The translations under genes and the position numbers were made by a program. This document shows positions 30,328 to 39,998 of a stretch of DNA of 64,000 bases, piece after piece. Below the pieces are notes generated by a model, which did not search any database, had not been told where the DNA came from, and saw nothing but the letters and a program-made list of their open reading frames with translations. Source of the DNA: Phaeospirillum sp. (lineage in GTDB: Bacteria; Pseudomonadota; Alphaproteobacteria; Rhodospirillales; Magnetospirillaceae); assembly GCA_030824585.1 (NCBI GenBank), contig JAVBXM010000008.1:37832-101831 (forward strand), in the 5' to 3' direction. How positions within the stretch are numbered: position 1 is the stretch's first letter; each line of letters begins with the position of its first letter.

Positions 30328-30401
30328 GGGGCCTCGTCGAATGGGAAAAGGTCGCGGAGCCCCCTTCCGAGGAAGAGGGCCCCGTTGGAAAGGGCGGGCG
30401 G

Positions 30402-31718
30402 TCAGTTGCCCGAACGCATGGCGTCCACCGAGAACCGGTTGGCCGGCGACAGGGACGGGTCCACCTGGCCCTTGAACTGGCCGGTGGTGCAGTGCTGGGC
30501 CTGGACGTCGACCATGGAGAACATGTCGTCGAGCGCGATGCCGGTGCCCTTGTTGACCGGCAGGTGGGTGTCGGGATGGGCCTTGCCGATGGTGAAGTTC
30601 TTCCACAGCTTGCCGTTGCGGTCGTAGGTCAGCGTGCGGGACGCCGCCATGGTCTGGGCGTCGAAGAACATGGTGCGCTTGCCCACCGGGTGGTTGGGAT
30701 CGACCGGGGTGACGTCCACCTCGTAGGCCTTGCGCAACTGCCAACTGGTGTTGGGGAAGCAATTGCCCTTGCCGCCGAAGGCCACGAACTTGTAGCCGGG
30801 CTCGGCGTATTCGGAGGCCAGCTCCTGCTCGTTGTGGTTATAGAAGGGCATCAGGATGTTGCGGGTGCCCTTGAAGGTCCACTTCATGTCCGAGGTCCGG
30901 CCGTTATAGCCCTCGAAATCCTCGATCATGATGTCCGAGCCCAGGAAGGAATCGGTGATCTGGCCGGTGGACAGCTTGCGCACCCGGCGCTGGAAGCCGA
31001 GATACAGCCAGGTGGAATCCAGCTTGCTGTCGTCCTCGTAGCGGTGGATCAGCAACTGGGTGTCGGCCACGTCCTGGGGCTCCAGCACCTTGACGTAGGT
31101 GGCCCGGTACATCTCGGACGGGTTGGGCTCGATGTTGGGCATGGGCGCCTGGCCGGTGCGGTGCATGAAGTTCAGCCAGTGCATGCTCATCTTCAACACG
31201 CGCTCGACCTTGCCGTCGGCCATGGCGCGATAGGTCCAGTAGGTCGGGCTGTTGGCGGCGGAATCGCCCCAGTTGATGCCGTACTTGAAGTTCCAGGCGA
31301 TCTTCTCGCCGGCGCGGGAATCCGAGACCTGGGGCTCCTCGGGGAAGGGGCGGCCGGCCACATAGCCCTTGATCTCGCCGACCTTGTCGCCCAACTGGAC
31401 CTTGCCCAGGTTCTTCTCGGTGGCGTCCACATAGGATTTGCTGACGTCGAACGAGGCGGTGGGGCCGACCTTGACCTCGTACCAGCCGTTCTTGATGGCG
31501 TCGTACATGCCGGGATCAAGGGCGTCCTTGGCCTGTTCGACGTTGCCCTGGTTGATCACCGCGCCCGGCTTGACCACGGAATGGGTGGGAGTTCCTGCCT
31601 TGTAGGGCAGGAAGGACTTGTCGACGGTCTCGGATGCCGCGGCGGCGCCGATGCCGGCTCCCAGCCCCAGGCCCATGCCCAGGGCGACGGTCATGATTCG
31701 GTTCATTGGGCGATTCAT
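30402..31718 (-). CDS. DUF1329-family exported protein
   Basis: Start MNRPMNRIM. Signal peptide then a sequence typical of DUF1329 proteins adjacent to DUF1302 proteins; family by recall. Confidence 0.75.
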   Translation of the reverse strand: MNRPMNRIMTVALGMGLGLGAGIGAAAASETVDKSFLPYKAGTPTHSVVKPGAVINQGNVEQAKDALDPGMYDAIKNGWYEVKVGPTASFDVSKSYVDATEKNLGKVQLGDKVGEIKGYVAGRPFPEEPQVSDSRAGEKIAWNFKYGINWGDSAANSPTYWTYRAMADGKVERVLKMSMHWLNFMHRTGQAPMPNIEPNPSEMYRATYVKVLEPQDVADTQLLIHRYEDDSKLDSTWLYLGFQRRVRKLSTGQITDSFLGSDIMIEDFEGYNGRTSDMKWTFKGTRNILMPFYNHNEQELASEYAEPGYKFVAFGGKGNCFPNTSWQLRKAYEVDVTPVDPNHPVGKRTMFFDAQTMAASRTLTYDRNGKLWKNFTIGKAHPDTHLPVNKGTGIALDDMFSMVDVQAQHCTTGQFKGQVDPSLSPANRFSVDAMRSGN

Positions 31719-31799
31719 TGTTTCCTCCGGTTGTCTTTTTGATTTGGACCACGCCCCGCCCGGACCGCCCGCCATGGGCGTCCGGACGGGCCGGGCCTC

Positions 31800-33650
31800 C
31801 TAGAAGCGGAACGTGGCGTTGGCGAAGATTTCCGTCTCGTCGTGGGCCATGCCGATGATGCCGGTCCGCAGGTTGCCGAAGGGCTCGGTGCCCAGCCAGG
31901 CGCCCTTGGAGGCCTGGCCGTCCCACGGCACGCCGGTGGCGGCGTCGGCGTTGTTGCCGAAGGTGTTGCGGTACTCGCCGAACTTGACGTTGGCGCCCAG
32001 GCGGAAGCGCCAGGCGGCGGCGGGAATCCACTCGACCGAAGGCTCCAGCACGTTGGCCCCGGCCCGGAAGTCGCGGGCGAAGACCATCTGCGGGCTGACG
32101 GTGTCGGCCATGTACCAGCCCTTGACCATCAGGGTGCCGATCCAGTTCATGTCCCAGTCGGGCATGCCGATGACGCCGTTCTGACGGCTGTGGTACAGCT
32201 CGTGCTGCAGAATGTGCTGGCCGAATACCTGGCCGCTGATCAGGAAGGCGCGGCGCTCGTTGAGGAACGGAATGAAGGTGCTGCGGTCGGCGCCGATGAC
32301 GTAGCGCACCACGTCGGACTTCTTGTAGAGCTGCTTTTGCGCCGTCGAGGCGAATTCCTCGCCCTGGGTGTAGACGCTTTCCAGCCGGAAGGCGGTGTCG
32401 ATGGGATCGACGGTGAAGTCGAGCGAACCGCCGAAGATGTTCAGGCGGGGGAACTCGATGTCGAAGGCCGGGGCATAGTCCCACACCCCGTAATTGCCGT
32501 TCATGCCGTTGCGGCTGACGATGCCGCCCCGCAGCGACGGCATCTGCGAACGCATGGTCAGCGCGTTGACCGAGAAGCCGACGCCCTTGATCTCGCCCTC
32601 GACCTTGCCGCCATAGGTCATGTTCGACAGGTTCCACTCGGGCATATTGGCCTGGCGGATGCCGATCTGGTTGCGGCCGAAGTTGAGCGCGTTGTTGCCG
32701 CCGTTATAGTTGCCGACGGTACAGCCGTTGTCCCAGCAGTTCTTCAGGGCGCGGAACATGCCGGCGGCGCCGGCCGGATTGTTGGGGCTGCCGGCCTGGC
32801 CCAGGTTGTTGGGCCGGAACTTCTCGAACATCCACAGGCCCTGGACGTTCAGGTCGTCGAAGGGGCCGCGCGCCCCCATGCGGTAATCGGCGCGGACCAT
32901 GCCCATGGGAATGCGGATGTCCTGCAACTCGTCATAGATGTTGTTGCGCGAGTAATCGACCGGGTTGACCACGTCGAGCACCCGGAACAGGTCGGTTCGG
33001 CCCCAGACCAGTTGCTGGCGCCCCACCCGTAGCGCCAGGGTGTTGCTCCCCACCGGCATCTCGGCGTCGACGAACAGTTCGCGCACCACGTCGGCGCGGG
33101 AATTCAGTTCGGGGGCCGCCAGATCCCTCTGGCTGTAATCCATGTAGTCCTTGATGCAGCCGCGGCTGTCCACGTCGCAGGGACGGACCGGGGTGGCGAA
33201 GATCAGGCCGTTGTCGGGGCGCCGCCAGCCGTTGACGAGGGCCAGGCCCTCGTTGGGATTGCCGGCCCCGGTCACCATGTCGGCGATGGGCAGGACGTTG
33301 CCGCTGCCCCACGACGTCGCCTTCGAACCGTCGTTGTTGTCGAATTTCACCGAACTGCCGGCGCGGCTGCCGTACTCGGTGGGGTTCAGGTCGTAGACGC
33401 CGTCATACGAGGCCCGCAGGGTGGCGTGGACCTTCATCATGCTGAACGGGCCGCCCACGTTGAGCTTCTTGTCTAGATCGCTCTGGCCCATGCTGCGGGC
33501 CTTGGACAGGCCGGTGGTGGGCCGGAAGCGCACCTCCTCGTCCAGCTTGTTCTTGACGACCCAGCCGTCGGCGTCGGCCGCCAGTGCCGGCAGCGCCAGC
33601 ATCAGCGGCCAGATCAGGGCCATGGTGGTTAAGGTCAAACGACGTCTCAT
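31800..33650 (-). CDS. DUF1302-family outer-membrane-like protein
   Basis: Start MRRRLTLTTMALIWPLMLALPALAADADG. Beta-rich sequence ending in F (NATFRF*), next to the DUF1329 gene. Confidence 0.75.
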   Translation of the reverse strand: MRRRLTLTTMALIWPLMLALPALAADADGWVVKNKLDEEVRFRPTTGLSKARSMGQSDLDKKLNVGGPFSMMKVHATLRASYDGVYDLNPTEYGSRAGSSVKFDNNDGSKATSWGSGNVLPIADMVTGAGNPNEGLALVNGWRRPDNGLIFATPVRPCDVDSRGCIKDYMDYSQRDLAAPELNSRADVVRELFVDAEMPVGSNTLALRVGRQQLVWGRTDLFRVLDVVNPVDYSRNNIYDELQDIRIPMGMVRADYRMGARGPFDDLNVQGLWMFEKFRPNNLGQAGSPNNPAGAAGMFRALKNCWDNGCTVGNYNGGNNALNFGRNQIGIRQANMPEWNLSNMTYGGKVEGEIKGVGFSVNALTMRSQMPSLRGGIVSRNGMNGNYGVWDYAPAFDIEFPRLNIFGGSLDFTVDPIDTAFRLESVYTQGEEFASTAQKQLYKKSDVVRYVIGADRSTFIPFLNERRAFLISGQVFGQHILQHELYHSRQNGVIGMPDWDMNWIGTLMVKGWYMADTVSPQMVFARDFRAGANVLEPSVEWIPAAAWRFRLGANVKFGEYRNTFGNNADAATGVPWDGQASKGAWLGTEPFGNLRTGIIGMAHDETEIFANATFRF

Positions 33651-33691
33651 TGGACTCCCTCCCTGTAGTCGCCCCCCTTGGGCGAGTTGGT

Positions 33692-36040
33692 TCAAACGGC
33701 CTGGTCGGCCTCACGGGTGATGAATTTCGGGCGGAACGCGGCGATCCAGGCCGGCACGAAGACCATGGCCGAGACGGCGCAGACGATGATCATGAAGATC
33801 AGCAGCTTGGCGGCGTCGGCCTGGAACCGCAGGTCCGAGACGAACACCCAGGCGACGATGCCGCCCACCAGGGTGGTCACCGTGCAGGTCACCGCCAGTC
33901 CGGTGGTGGCGATGGCCCGCCCGATGGCCGCCTGGAAGTCCAGGTGCTCGTGCAGTTCATCCCTGATGCGGTCGATGATGTAGACCGCGTAGTCGATGCC
34001 GATGCCCAACCCCACCGAGATCAGCGGCACGGTGTTGATATTCAGCCCGATGCGGTTGACCGACAGGTAGGCGTAGGTCATGGCGGTGGGCACCAGCATG
34101 GCGATGAACATCAAGAGGCCGGCGTGCCACGAGCGGTAGGTGAAGCCCACCAATCCGCAGATCAGCACGAAGACCATGGGGATGACCTTGAGATTGTCCG
34201 AGAAGATCTCGCGGTTGACCGCCGCCGTGACGCCCAGCACGCCGCCGGCCAGCTCGATGGTCACTCCTTTGGCCAGGGCGGCGACCGCCTTGGCGCCCTC
34301 GGCGGCCATGGCGATGGCGCGGTCCACGGTCTCGCCCTTGTGGTCCTTGTAGAACAGGGCGAGGTTGGCCTTGGAATAGTCCGAGGTGATGAAGTCGTTC
34401 AGTGTGCCGGGAATCGGGCTGGACGCCATGTAGGCGAACAGCACGCCGCCCACCAGTTGGGCGTCGTGGGGAATCTGCTCCCAGCGCTGGTCGCCGTTAT
34501 GGATCAGCTTGTTGACCTGGCGCACCAGGGTCGGCACCGACTTGACGCCGCCCAGTTCGGGGTCGAGCAGCATGTGGTTGTTGAAGGTCTCGATGGCCTT
34601 CATGGCCTCGGGGTCCTTCAGCCCGCCGGGCTTGTCGGCCTTGGCCACCAGCAGCAACTGCTCCGAGCCGGGGAACAGGGCGTTCACCGCCGCCGAGGAC
34701 AGGTTGTAGTCGTGGTCGCGGTAGAGCAGCGGCGAACCGGGCTCGGATTCGCCGATGGTGATGTCCTTGGCCACCACCAGCGAGCCCAGGACCAGCAGCC
34801 CGCCGAGCGCGCTCATGGCCATGGCGCTGCGGCGTCCGGCCACCAGATGGCCCAGGCGGCCCAGCGCGGCACCCAGCACCGAGTGCTTGCGCACCGTCGC
34901 CTTGGGCGTCGGCATGTAGCTGAGCAGCAGCGGTACGGTGACCAGCACGTTCAGCATGCCCGACAGGGCCCACAGCGCGGTGAACACGCCGAGCTCGAAA
35001 TTGATGCGCACCGAGCCGGTCACCAGCAGGATCAGGCCGACGGCGTCGCAGGTGATGCCCAGCGTGCCGGGATGGAACATCTCGCGCAGCGTCTGCTCCG
35101 CCGCCTTGCGCCCGTCGCCGACCCGGGCCAGCTCCTGGTACCAGCGTTCGACGATCTGGATGCCGTGGCTCATGGAGCGCGCGGCGATCAGGAACGGAAT
35201 CACCAGCATCAAGGGGTCCAGGTGGTAGCCCAGCACCACGATGTAGCCCAGGCCCCAGACGGTGGAGATGAAGATGCCGACCAGCGGCAGCGCCACCCCG
35301 TGGAAGCGCCGGAAATAGGCGACCAGCAGCACCAGGACGATCACCGCCGTATAGGCGAAGACCTGCAGGCTTTGCGGCAGGTAGGAATAGACCCAGCCGA
35401 TCAGGGCGGGCTGGCCGGTGGTGTGGATGCGGATGCCGCCCTTGTTCTCACGCGCACGGATGTCCTGCAGTCCCTGGAAGATGCCCAGGTAGTCCAACTG
35501 GCCGCCGTCGATGAACTGGGCCTTGATCAGCGCCGCCTTGAGATCGGGCGAGACGATCAGCCCGAACACCCGGGGATCGACCAGCACCTTGGCCTTCATG
35601 GCCGCCAGTTGCTCCGGCGTCATGGCGCCGAGCGCCGGGTTGTAATAGACCTCGGAGCGCACGCTGCCTTCCTCGGTCAGCGAGATGAAGCGCGCCGTGC
35701 GGTGGGTGATGGACGACACCAGGTTGTGGTTGACGCCCGGCAGGTTGTCGATGGCGCCGGTCACCCGGTCGATGGCCGCCAGGTTCTCGTTGGAAAAGAT
35801 GGTCCCCTCGGAGACCTCGACGGCCACGGTCAGCACGTTGGCGCCGCCGAACAGGCCCCTGATCTCGTTGTGGACCTTGATGAAGGGATGCTGCTGCGGC
35901 AGCAGGCCCTCGAAATCGGTGTAGATCTTGAGCGCCGGAATCTTGGCCGCGAAGGCCAGGGTCACCAGCAGCACCAGGGTAAGGACGAGGCCGCGTCGCG
36001 CGAACAGGCGGTCGGGCAGCGTCTCGATGAAGCTTTTCAT
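33692..36040 (-). CDS. RND/MMPL-family transporter
   Basis: Start MKSFIETLPDRLFARR. Two TM clusters with large loops; VGLGIGIDYAVYIIDRIRDEL. Confidence 0.85.
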   Translation of the reverse strand: MKSFIETLPDRLFARRGLVLTLVLLVTLAFAAKIPALKIYTDFEGLLPQQHPFIKVHNEIRGLFGGANVLTVAVEVSEGTIFSNENLAAIDRVTGAIDNLPGVNHNLVSSITHRTARFISLTEEGSVRSEVYYNPALGAMTPEQLAAMKAKVLVDPRVFGLIVSPDLKAALIKAQFIDGGQLDYLGIFQGLQDIRARENKGGIRIHTTGQPALIGWVYSYLPQSLQVFAYTAVIVLVLLVAYFRRFHGVALPLVGIFISTVWGLGYIVVLGYHLDPLMLVIPFLIAARSMSHGIQIVERWYQELARVGDGRKAAEQTLREMFHPGTLGITCDAVGLILLVTGSVRINFELGVFTALWALSGMLNVLVTVPLLLSYMPTPKATVRKHSVLGAALGRLGHLVAGRRSAMAMSALGGLLVLGSLVVAKDITIGESEPGSPLLYRDHDYNLSSAAVNALFPGSEQLLLVAKADKPGGLKDPEAMKAIETFNNHMLLDPELGGVKSVPTLVRQVNKLIHNGDQRWEQIPHDAQLVGGVLFAYMASSPIPGTLNDFITSDYSKANLALFYKDHKGETVDRAIAMAAEGAKAVAALAKGVTIELAGGVLGVTAAVNREIFSDNLKVIPMVFVLICGLVGFTYRSWHAGLLMFIAMLVPTAMTYAYLSVNRIGLNINTVPLISVGLGIGIDYAVYIIDRIRDELHEHLDFQAAIGRAIATTGLAVTCTVTTLVGGIVAWVFVSDLRFQADAAKLLIFMIIVCAVSAMVFVPAWIAAFRPKFITREADQAV

Positions 36041-36050
36041 GGGGCGGTCC

Positions 36051-36995
36051 TCAATTGGTCTTGGTGGCGGGGATCGGCATCAGCGTGCCGGTGCCGGCCA
36101 GCACCAGCCCCGTCCCGGTGGCGGCCAGGCCGCGCAGATCGGCCATGGGAACGCCGGAAATCGGCGTCCAGGCGCCGCCGGTCCGCCGCGCCGCGATGCC
36201 GGCCGCGCCCGCCACCACCGCTTCGTCGCCGGGCAGGGCCAGGACGCCGTACAGCGGCGCCTCGACCGGCGCATTGCCCCGAATCCAGGTGCGGCCGCCG
36301 TCCAGGGTCTCCAGCACGGCGCCGCCGAGGCCCACCACCAGCCCGCGCCGCTCGGTCTCGAAATGCATGCCCTGGGGATAGAAATCCTCGCCCAGCCCAC
36401 CGCCCGGCGCCCAGGTGGCGCCGTTATCGGTGGTGATCAGCACCCGGCCGAACTCGCCGGTCACCACGCCGAAGGCGGGGGTGGGGAACTGGACGTTGAG
36501 CAATTGGATATCCTCGTCGAGGGATTTGGACGTCCAGCTCTTGGCCCCGTCGCCGCTGGTCACCAGTAGGCCGCGCGCCCCCGTCACCCACAGGCGGTTG
36601 TCGGCCGCGCAGGCCACGTCCAGATGGGCGTCCGACGGCGGCAGGTCGCGGGGCGACCAGGTGGCGCCGTCGGGCGTGCCCAGCCACAGCCGGCCGCCGA
36701 AATCCAGCGCCGCGAACGAGCCGTCGCCGCAGGCGGTCACCTTGATCAGCGCGCCGCCCTGGGCCAGGTCCCGGCGCTTCCAGGTGGCGCCGTTGTCGCC
36801 CGAGACGATCACCGCCCCGAACGAGCCCACGGCGACCAGCGCCTTGCCGTTGCCGGCCACCGATTGCAGGTGGTCGATGCGGCGCACCGCCTTGGCCATC
36901 TCGGCCGCCACGCCGCTGTGGCGCTGGTCCCCCTGGCAGGCGCCAAGGCCCAGCACCGCCAGCGCCACGGCCAGCATTCTCAAGCGATAAGACAT
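36051..36995 (-). CDS. YCF48/BNR-repeat-like exported protein, possible lipoprotein
   Basis: VLGLGACQGDQ lipobox-like; repeated DNGATWKRRDL / GAKSWTSKSL / DNGATWAPGGG / DGGRTWIRG blades. Confidence 0.8.
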   Translation of the reverse strand: MSYRLRMLAVALAVLGLGACQGDQRHSGVAAEMAKAVRRIDHLQSVAGNGKALVAVGSFGAVIVSGDNGATWKRRDLAQGGALIKVTACGDGSFAALDFGGRLWLGTPDGATWSPRDLPPSDAHLDVACAADNRLWVTGARGLLVTSGDGAKSWTSKSLDEDIQLLNVQFPTPAFGVVTGEFGRVLITTDNGATWAPGGGLGEDFYPQGMHFETERRGLVVGLGGAVLETLDGGRTWIRGNAPVEAPLYGVLALPGDEAVVAGAAGIAARRTGGAWTPISGVPMADLRGLAATGTGLVLAGTGTLMPIPATKTN

Positions 36996-37093
36996 GTCCT
37001 CCCCTTTCTTGACCGGCCCCCATCGATTGGGCGGGGGGCGTGATCACCACCGGACTTTCCTCGACCGTGGTCGGGTGGTGACCCGAGGGAGTT

Positions 37094-37109
37094 AGCAACC
37101 GCTATGCCA
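37094..37109 (-). promoter_or_regulatory. Sigma-54 (-24/-12) promoter for the 36995->30402 operon
   Basis: Reverse complement TGGCATAGCGGTTGCT: TGGCA-N6-TTGC, exact GG-N10-GC spacing. Confidence 0.75.
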
Positions 37110-37387
37110 GTGCGCGGGATCTCGCCAAGAAGCATCATGTTGCGTTGCAATAAACGACAGTATCGGCCAGATGTGATTGGATTCGGCGTGTGGCTATCTA
37201 CTTATGGAGTGGCTCTGGAATCGATATATGTTGTTCCAAATGGCGACACTGTCTTGCATCTGTACACAGTGCATGGAATCTCGCGCCCGCAATTGGAGTG
37301 GATCGTTTTGGGTCAGTGTCGCGAAATCGGTCAGTTCCTTGCCGCGTGTTGCCGTGGGTTCGCCCCGGCCCTTGGGGCGGAAGGCGG

Positions 37388-37403
37388 TGGCACCGGGATT
37401 GCA
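37388..37403 (+). promoter_or_regulatory. Sigma-54 (-24/-12) promoter for the Zn-alcohol dehydrogenase gene
   Basis: TGGCACCGGGATTGCA: TGGCAC-N5-TTGCA, GG-N10-GC, 41 bp before the ATG at 37444. Confidence 0.82.
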
Positions 37404-37443
37404 GCGGACGGGGGACAAACAGCTCCAAACGGGAGGACCGTCC

Positions 37444-38544
37444 ATGAAAGTCAATGCCGCCGTTACCCGGGCCAAGCACGCCCCCATGTCCCTGGAAGTT
37501 CTCGATCTGGCCGAACCCCGGGACGGGGAGATCCTGGTCCGCGTCGTCGCCACCGGCGTCTGCCACACCGACATCGCCATGCGCGACCAGACCTATCCGG
37601 TGCCCCAGCCCATCGTGCTGGGCCACGAGGGGGCCGGCGTGGTGGAGAAGGTGGGGCGCGGCGTCACCAAGGTCGCGGTGGGCGACCATGTGGTGATGTC
37701 CTATAATTCGTGCGGCCACTGCGACAGCTGCAACGAGCACGCTCCCAACTACTGCCACGACTTCTTCGGCCACAACTTCGCCGGCGTGCGTCCCGACGGG
37801 ACCAGCGCGCTGAGCAAGGGGGGCGAGGTCATCCACGGCAACTTCTTCGGCCAGTCGTCCTTCGCCAATTTCGCCCTGTGCCACGAGCGCAACGTGGTCA
37901 AGGTCTCCAAGGACGCGCCGCTGGAGCTGCTCGGGCCGCTGGCCTGCGGCATCCAGACCGGGGCGGGCGCGGTGATCAACGCGCTGAAGGTCGGGGCGGG
38001 CCGCACCATCGCGGTGTTCGGCGCCGGCTCGGTGGGCCTGTCCGCCGTGATGGCGGCCCGCGTGGTGGGGGCCGTCACCATCGTCGCCGTGGACGTGGTG
38101 CCCGAGCGCCTGACCATGGCCAAGACCCTGGGGGCCACCCATGCCCTCAATCCCAAGGAGGTGGACGTGGTGGCCGAGATCATGAAGATCACCGGCACCG
38201 GTGTGGATTTCGCCTTCGAATCCACCGGCATTCCGGCGGTGATCCGCAACGCCATGGAAAGCCTGGCGCCGCGCGGCACCTGCGGCATCGTCGGCGCCGC
38301 CTCGCTGGATACCGAGATCACGCTCAACGCCATGCACCTGATGACGGCCGGGCGCTCCATCCGGGGCATCGTCGAGGGCGATTCCACTCCGGACGTGTTC
38401 ATTCCCCAACTGATCGAACTGTATCGCCAGGGGCGCTTCCCCTTCGACAAGCTGGTCAGCTTCTATCCCTATGAGAAGATCAACCAGGCGGTCGAGGACG
38501 CCGAGACCGGCAAGGCCATCAAACCGATCATCCGCATGGGCTGA
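37444..38544 (+). CDS. Zn-dependent (aryl) alcohol dehydrogenase
   Basis: GVCHTDIAMRDQ, GHEGAGVVEKVG, CGHCDSCNEHAPNYC structural-zinc motif, VFGAGSVGLSAVMAA. Confidence 0.9.
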   Translation: MKVNAAVTRAKHAPMSLEVLDLAEPRDGEILVRVVATGVCHTDIAMRDQTYPVPQPIVLGHEGAGVVEKVGRGVTKVAVGDHVVMSYNSCGHCDSCNEHAPNYCHDFFGHNFAGVRPDGTSALSKGGEVIHGNFFGQSSFANFALCHERNVVKVSKDAPLELLGPLACGIQTGAGAVINALKVGAGRTIAVFGAGSVGLSAVMAARVVGAVTIVAVDVVPERLTMAKTLGATHALNPKEVDVVAEIMKITGTGVDFAFESTGIPAVIRNAMESLAPRGTCGIVGAASLDTEITLNAMHLMTAGRSIRGIVEGDSTPDVFIPQLIELYRQGRFPFDKLVSFYPYEKINQAVEDAETGKAIKPIIRMG

Positions 38545-38563
38545 GACGGGCGCTAAAATAATA

Positions 38564-38600
38564 AAACCCCGGAGCGGTCGCCCGCTCCGGGGTTTCCTTT
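38564..38600. terminator. Rho-independent-like hairpin between convergent genes
   Basis: AAACCCCGGAGCGG-tcgc-CCGCTCCGGGGTTT perfect 14-bp stem followed by CCTTTT. Confidence 0.85.
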
Positions 38601-38611
38601 TGCCTCGGCGC

Positions 38612-39715
38612 CTATTGGGCGGCGTCCGGGGCGGGGCGCGACAGCGGCCAGAAGGCGAAGCCGTCGCCGAGCGCCACGAACACCGGGAAGGTCACCGACA
38701 GCATGGCGGTGGCGATCCACAGGTCCAGGCCGTAGGTGGGGGCGCCGCCGGGCATGGCGCCGACCAGCATGACGGCGGCGGCGGCGTAGACCCGGTACAT
38801 CACCACGGCCAGCACCACCACCAGGACCAGCAGAGCCAAGCCCTTGACCGGCTGGCGGATGGCCTGGAACGGCGCGGTCTGCATCATGACCAGCATGATG
38901 AATTCACCGAACAGGCCCGAGACCGGCACGCGGACCATGTAATCCACCACGTCCATGCCCATCACCTTGATGCCCAGGGTCCAGACGACCCAGGAGACGG
39001 CCAGCACCAGCACGGCGTTGAGCAGGCCGAACAGCGGCTGGCGCCCCAGGGCCGGAAGCGCCGCCGCGATGGTGGCCGACGGCCAGAAGTCCAGCAGCAC
39101 GAACCACATGATCACCGAGACGGTGGTGACGATGAACGAGAGCGCGTTCCAGGCGGGGAAGGCTCCCTTGGGGTCCAGGGCGGCGGCATAGAAGGGGGCG
39201 TCCTTCATGGCGCCGAAATCGAAACCCAGCTTGAAGGTGACCAGGGCGGTGACATAGGCCAGGACGAAGACGCCCAGGCCGATCGCTCCCGGATGCTTGG
39301 AAACGGCGGCCATGGGCCAGCACTGGAACACCGCCACCAGCCAGAAGGCGCAGCACACCGAGACGATGGTGTACATGATGGCGAAGGGCTTGGGCACGCC
39401 GAAGCCGCCATCCACCAGGGCCAGGATGGTCGGCGTCATGATCAGGGCGGCAGCCAGCATCAGCCCCAGGATGGCCACGCCCTTCACCGGCTGGGCCAGA
39501 CGGCCGAGAAAGCCGGGATAGGCGCTCTGCCACACCAGGCCGATGACGATCTGGCCCGGGATGGCGCTCATGATCAGCAGCGCCACCCAACTGCCGAAGG
39601 TGGCGGGGTCGAACTGGGCGCAGATGCCCAGGGACAGGCTGACCGCCACCAGGGCGGTGACGATTCCGAGAACGGGCTGCTTGAGCCCAAGAGAGTTCGG
39701 CATGGTTTCCCCCAT
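38612..39715 (-). CDS. Polytopic membrane protein with internal duplication, putative transporter
   Basis: Start MGETMPNSLG. Many hydrophobic helices; the motif QxAxPxxxxRxxQPVKGxAxL occurs in both halves. Confidence 0.7.
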   Translation of the reverse strand: MGETMPNSLGLKQPVLGIVTALVAVSLSLGICAQFDPATFGSWVALLIMSAIPGQIVIGLVWQSAYPGFLGRLAQPVKGVAILGLMLAAALIMTPTILALVDGGFGVPKPFAIMYTIVSVCCAFWLVAVFQCWPMAAVSKHPGAIGLGVFVLAYVTALVTFKLGFDFGAMKDAPFYAAALDPKGAFPAWNALSFIVTTVSVIMWFVLLDFWPSATIAAALPALGRQPLFGLLNAVLVLAVSWVVWTLGIKVMGMDVVDYMVRVPVSGLFGEFIMLVMMQTAPFQAIRQPVKGLALLVLVVVLAVVMYRVYAAAAVMLVGAMPGGAPTYGLDLWIATAMLSVTFPVFVALGDGFAFWPLSRPAPDAAQ

Positions 39716-39755
39716 CGAGTTCCGTTGTCGCGTCGAGCGCGTTGAGCCCTTGGGT

Positions 39756-39771
39756 AGCAACCCCCATGCCA
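39756..39771 (-). promoter_or_regulatory. Sigma-54 (-24/-12) promoter for the 39715 membrane-protein gene
   Basis: Reverse complement TGGCATGGGGGTTGCT: TGGCA-N6-TTGC, GG-N10-GC, about 40 bp upstream of the start. Confidence 0.78.
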
Positions 39772-39810
39772 TCGTCCCGTTCCCGGCGAAGCGGCGGCAT
39801 GGGGAAGGGC

Positions 39811-39861
39811 TGTCGCGTTTTCGGCTGTCCCGTTTCAACGCAGTGTCTCGTTTCGCGACAC
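39811..39861. promoter_or_regulatory. Candidate activator-binding region (tandem TGTCNCGTTT motifs plus palindrome)
   Basis: TGTCGCGTTT (39811), TGTCCCGTTT (39826), TGTCTCGTTT (39844). GTGTCTCG-TTT-CGCGACAC near-palindrome lies between divergent sigma-54 promoters. Confidence 0.5.
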
Positions 39862-39913
39862 CTTCCGCCGGCCGGCAGGGGCGGAGAATGGCGATCCCGG
39901 CCCGCTGGGCATC

Positions 39914-39929
39914 TGGCATCACCCTTGCA
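39914..39929 (+). promoter_or_regulatory. Sigma-54 (-24/-12) promoter for the hydroxylase operon
   Basis: TGGCATCACCCTTGCA: TGGCA-N6-TTGCA, GG-N10-GC, about 70 bp before the GTG at 39999. Confidence 0.8.
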
Positions 39930-39998
39930 GTGCCATGCTGCGCAAACCGGCCTCAAAGGATAGAGGGCCGGGCAACGGCAAGTTGGGGGAGGTCCCAA

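Noticed and set aside
27433-30627. 1064-aa plus-strand ORF opposite the redox fusion gene
   Set aside because: Antisense ORF in high-GC coding DNA: low-complexity His/Gly/Asp-rich translation, while the minus strand carries clear domain motifs.
33584-36436. 950-aa plus-strand ORF opposite the RND transporter
   Set aside because: Antisense artefact of GC-rich third positions; Gln/His/Asp-rich translation with no motifs.
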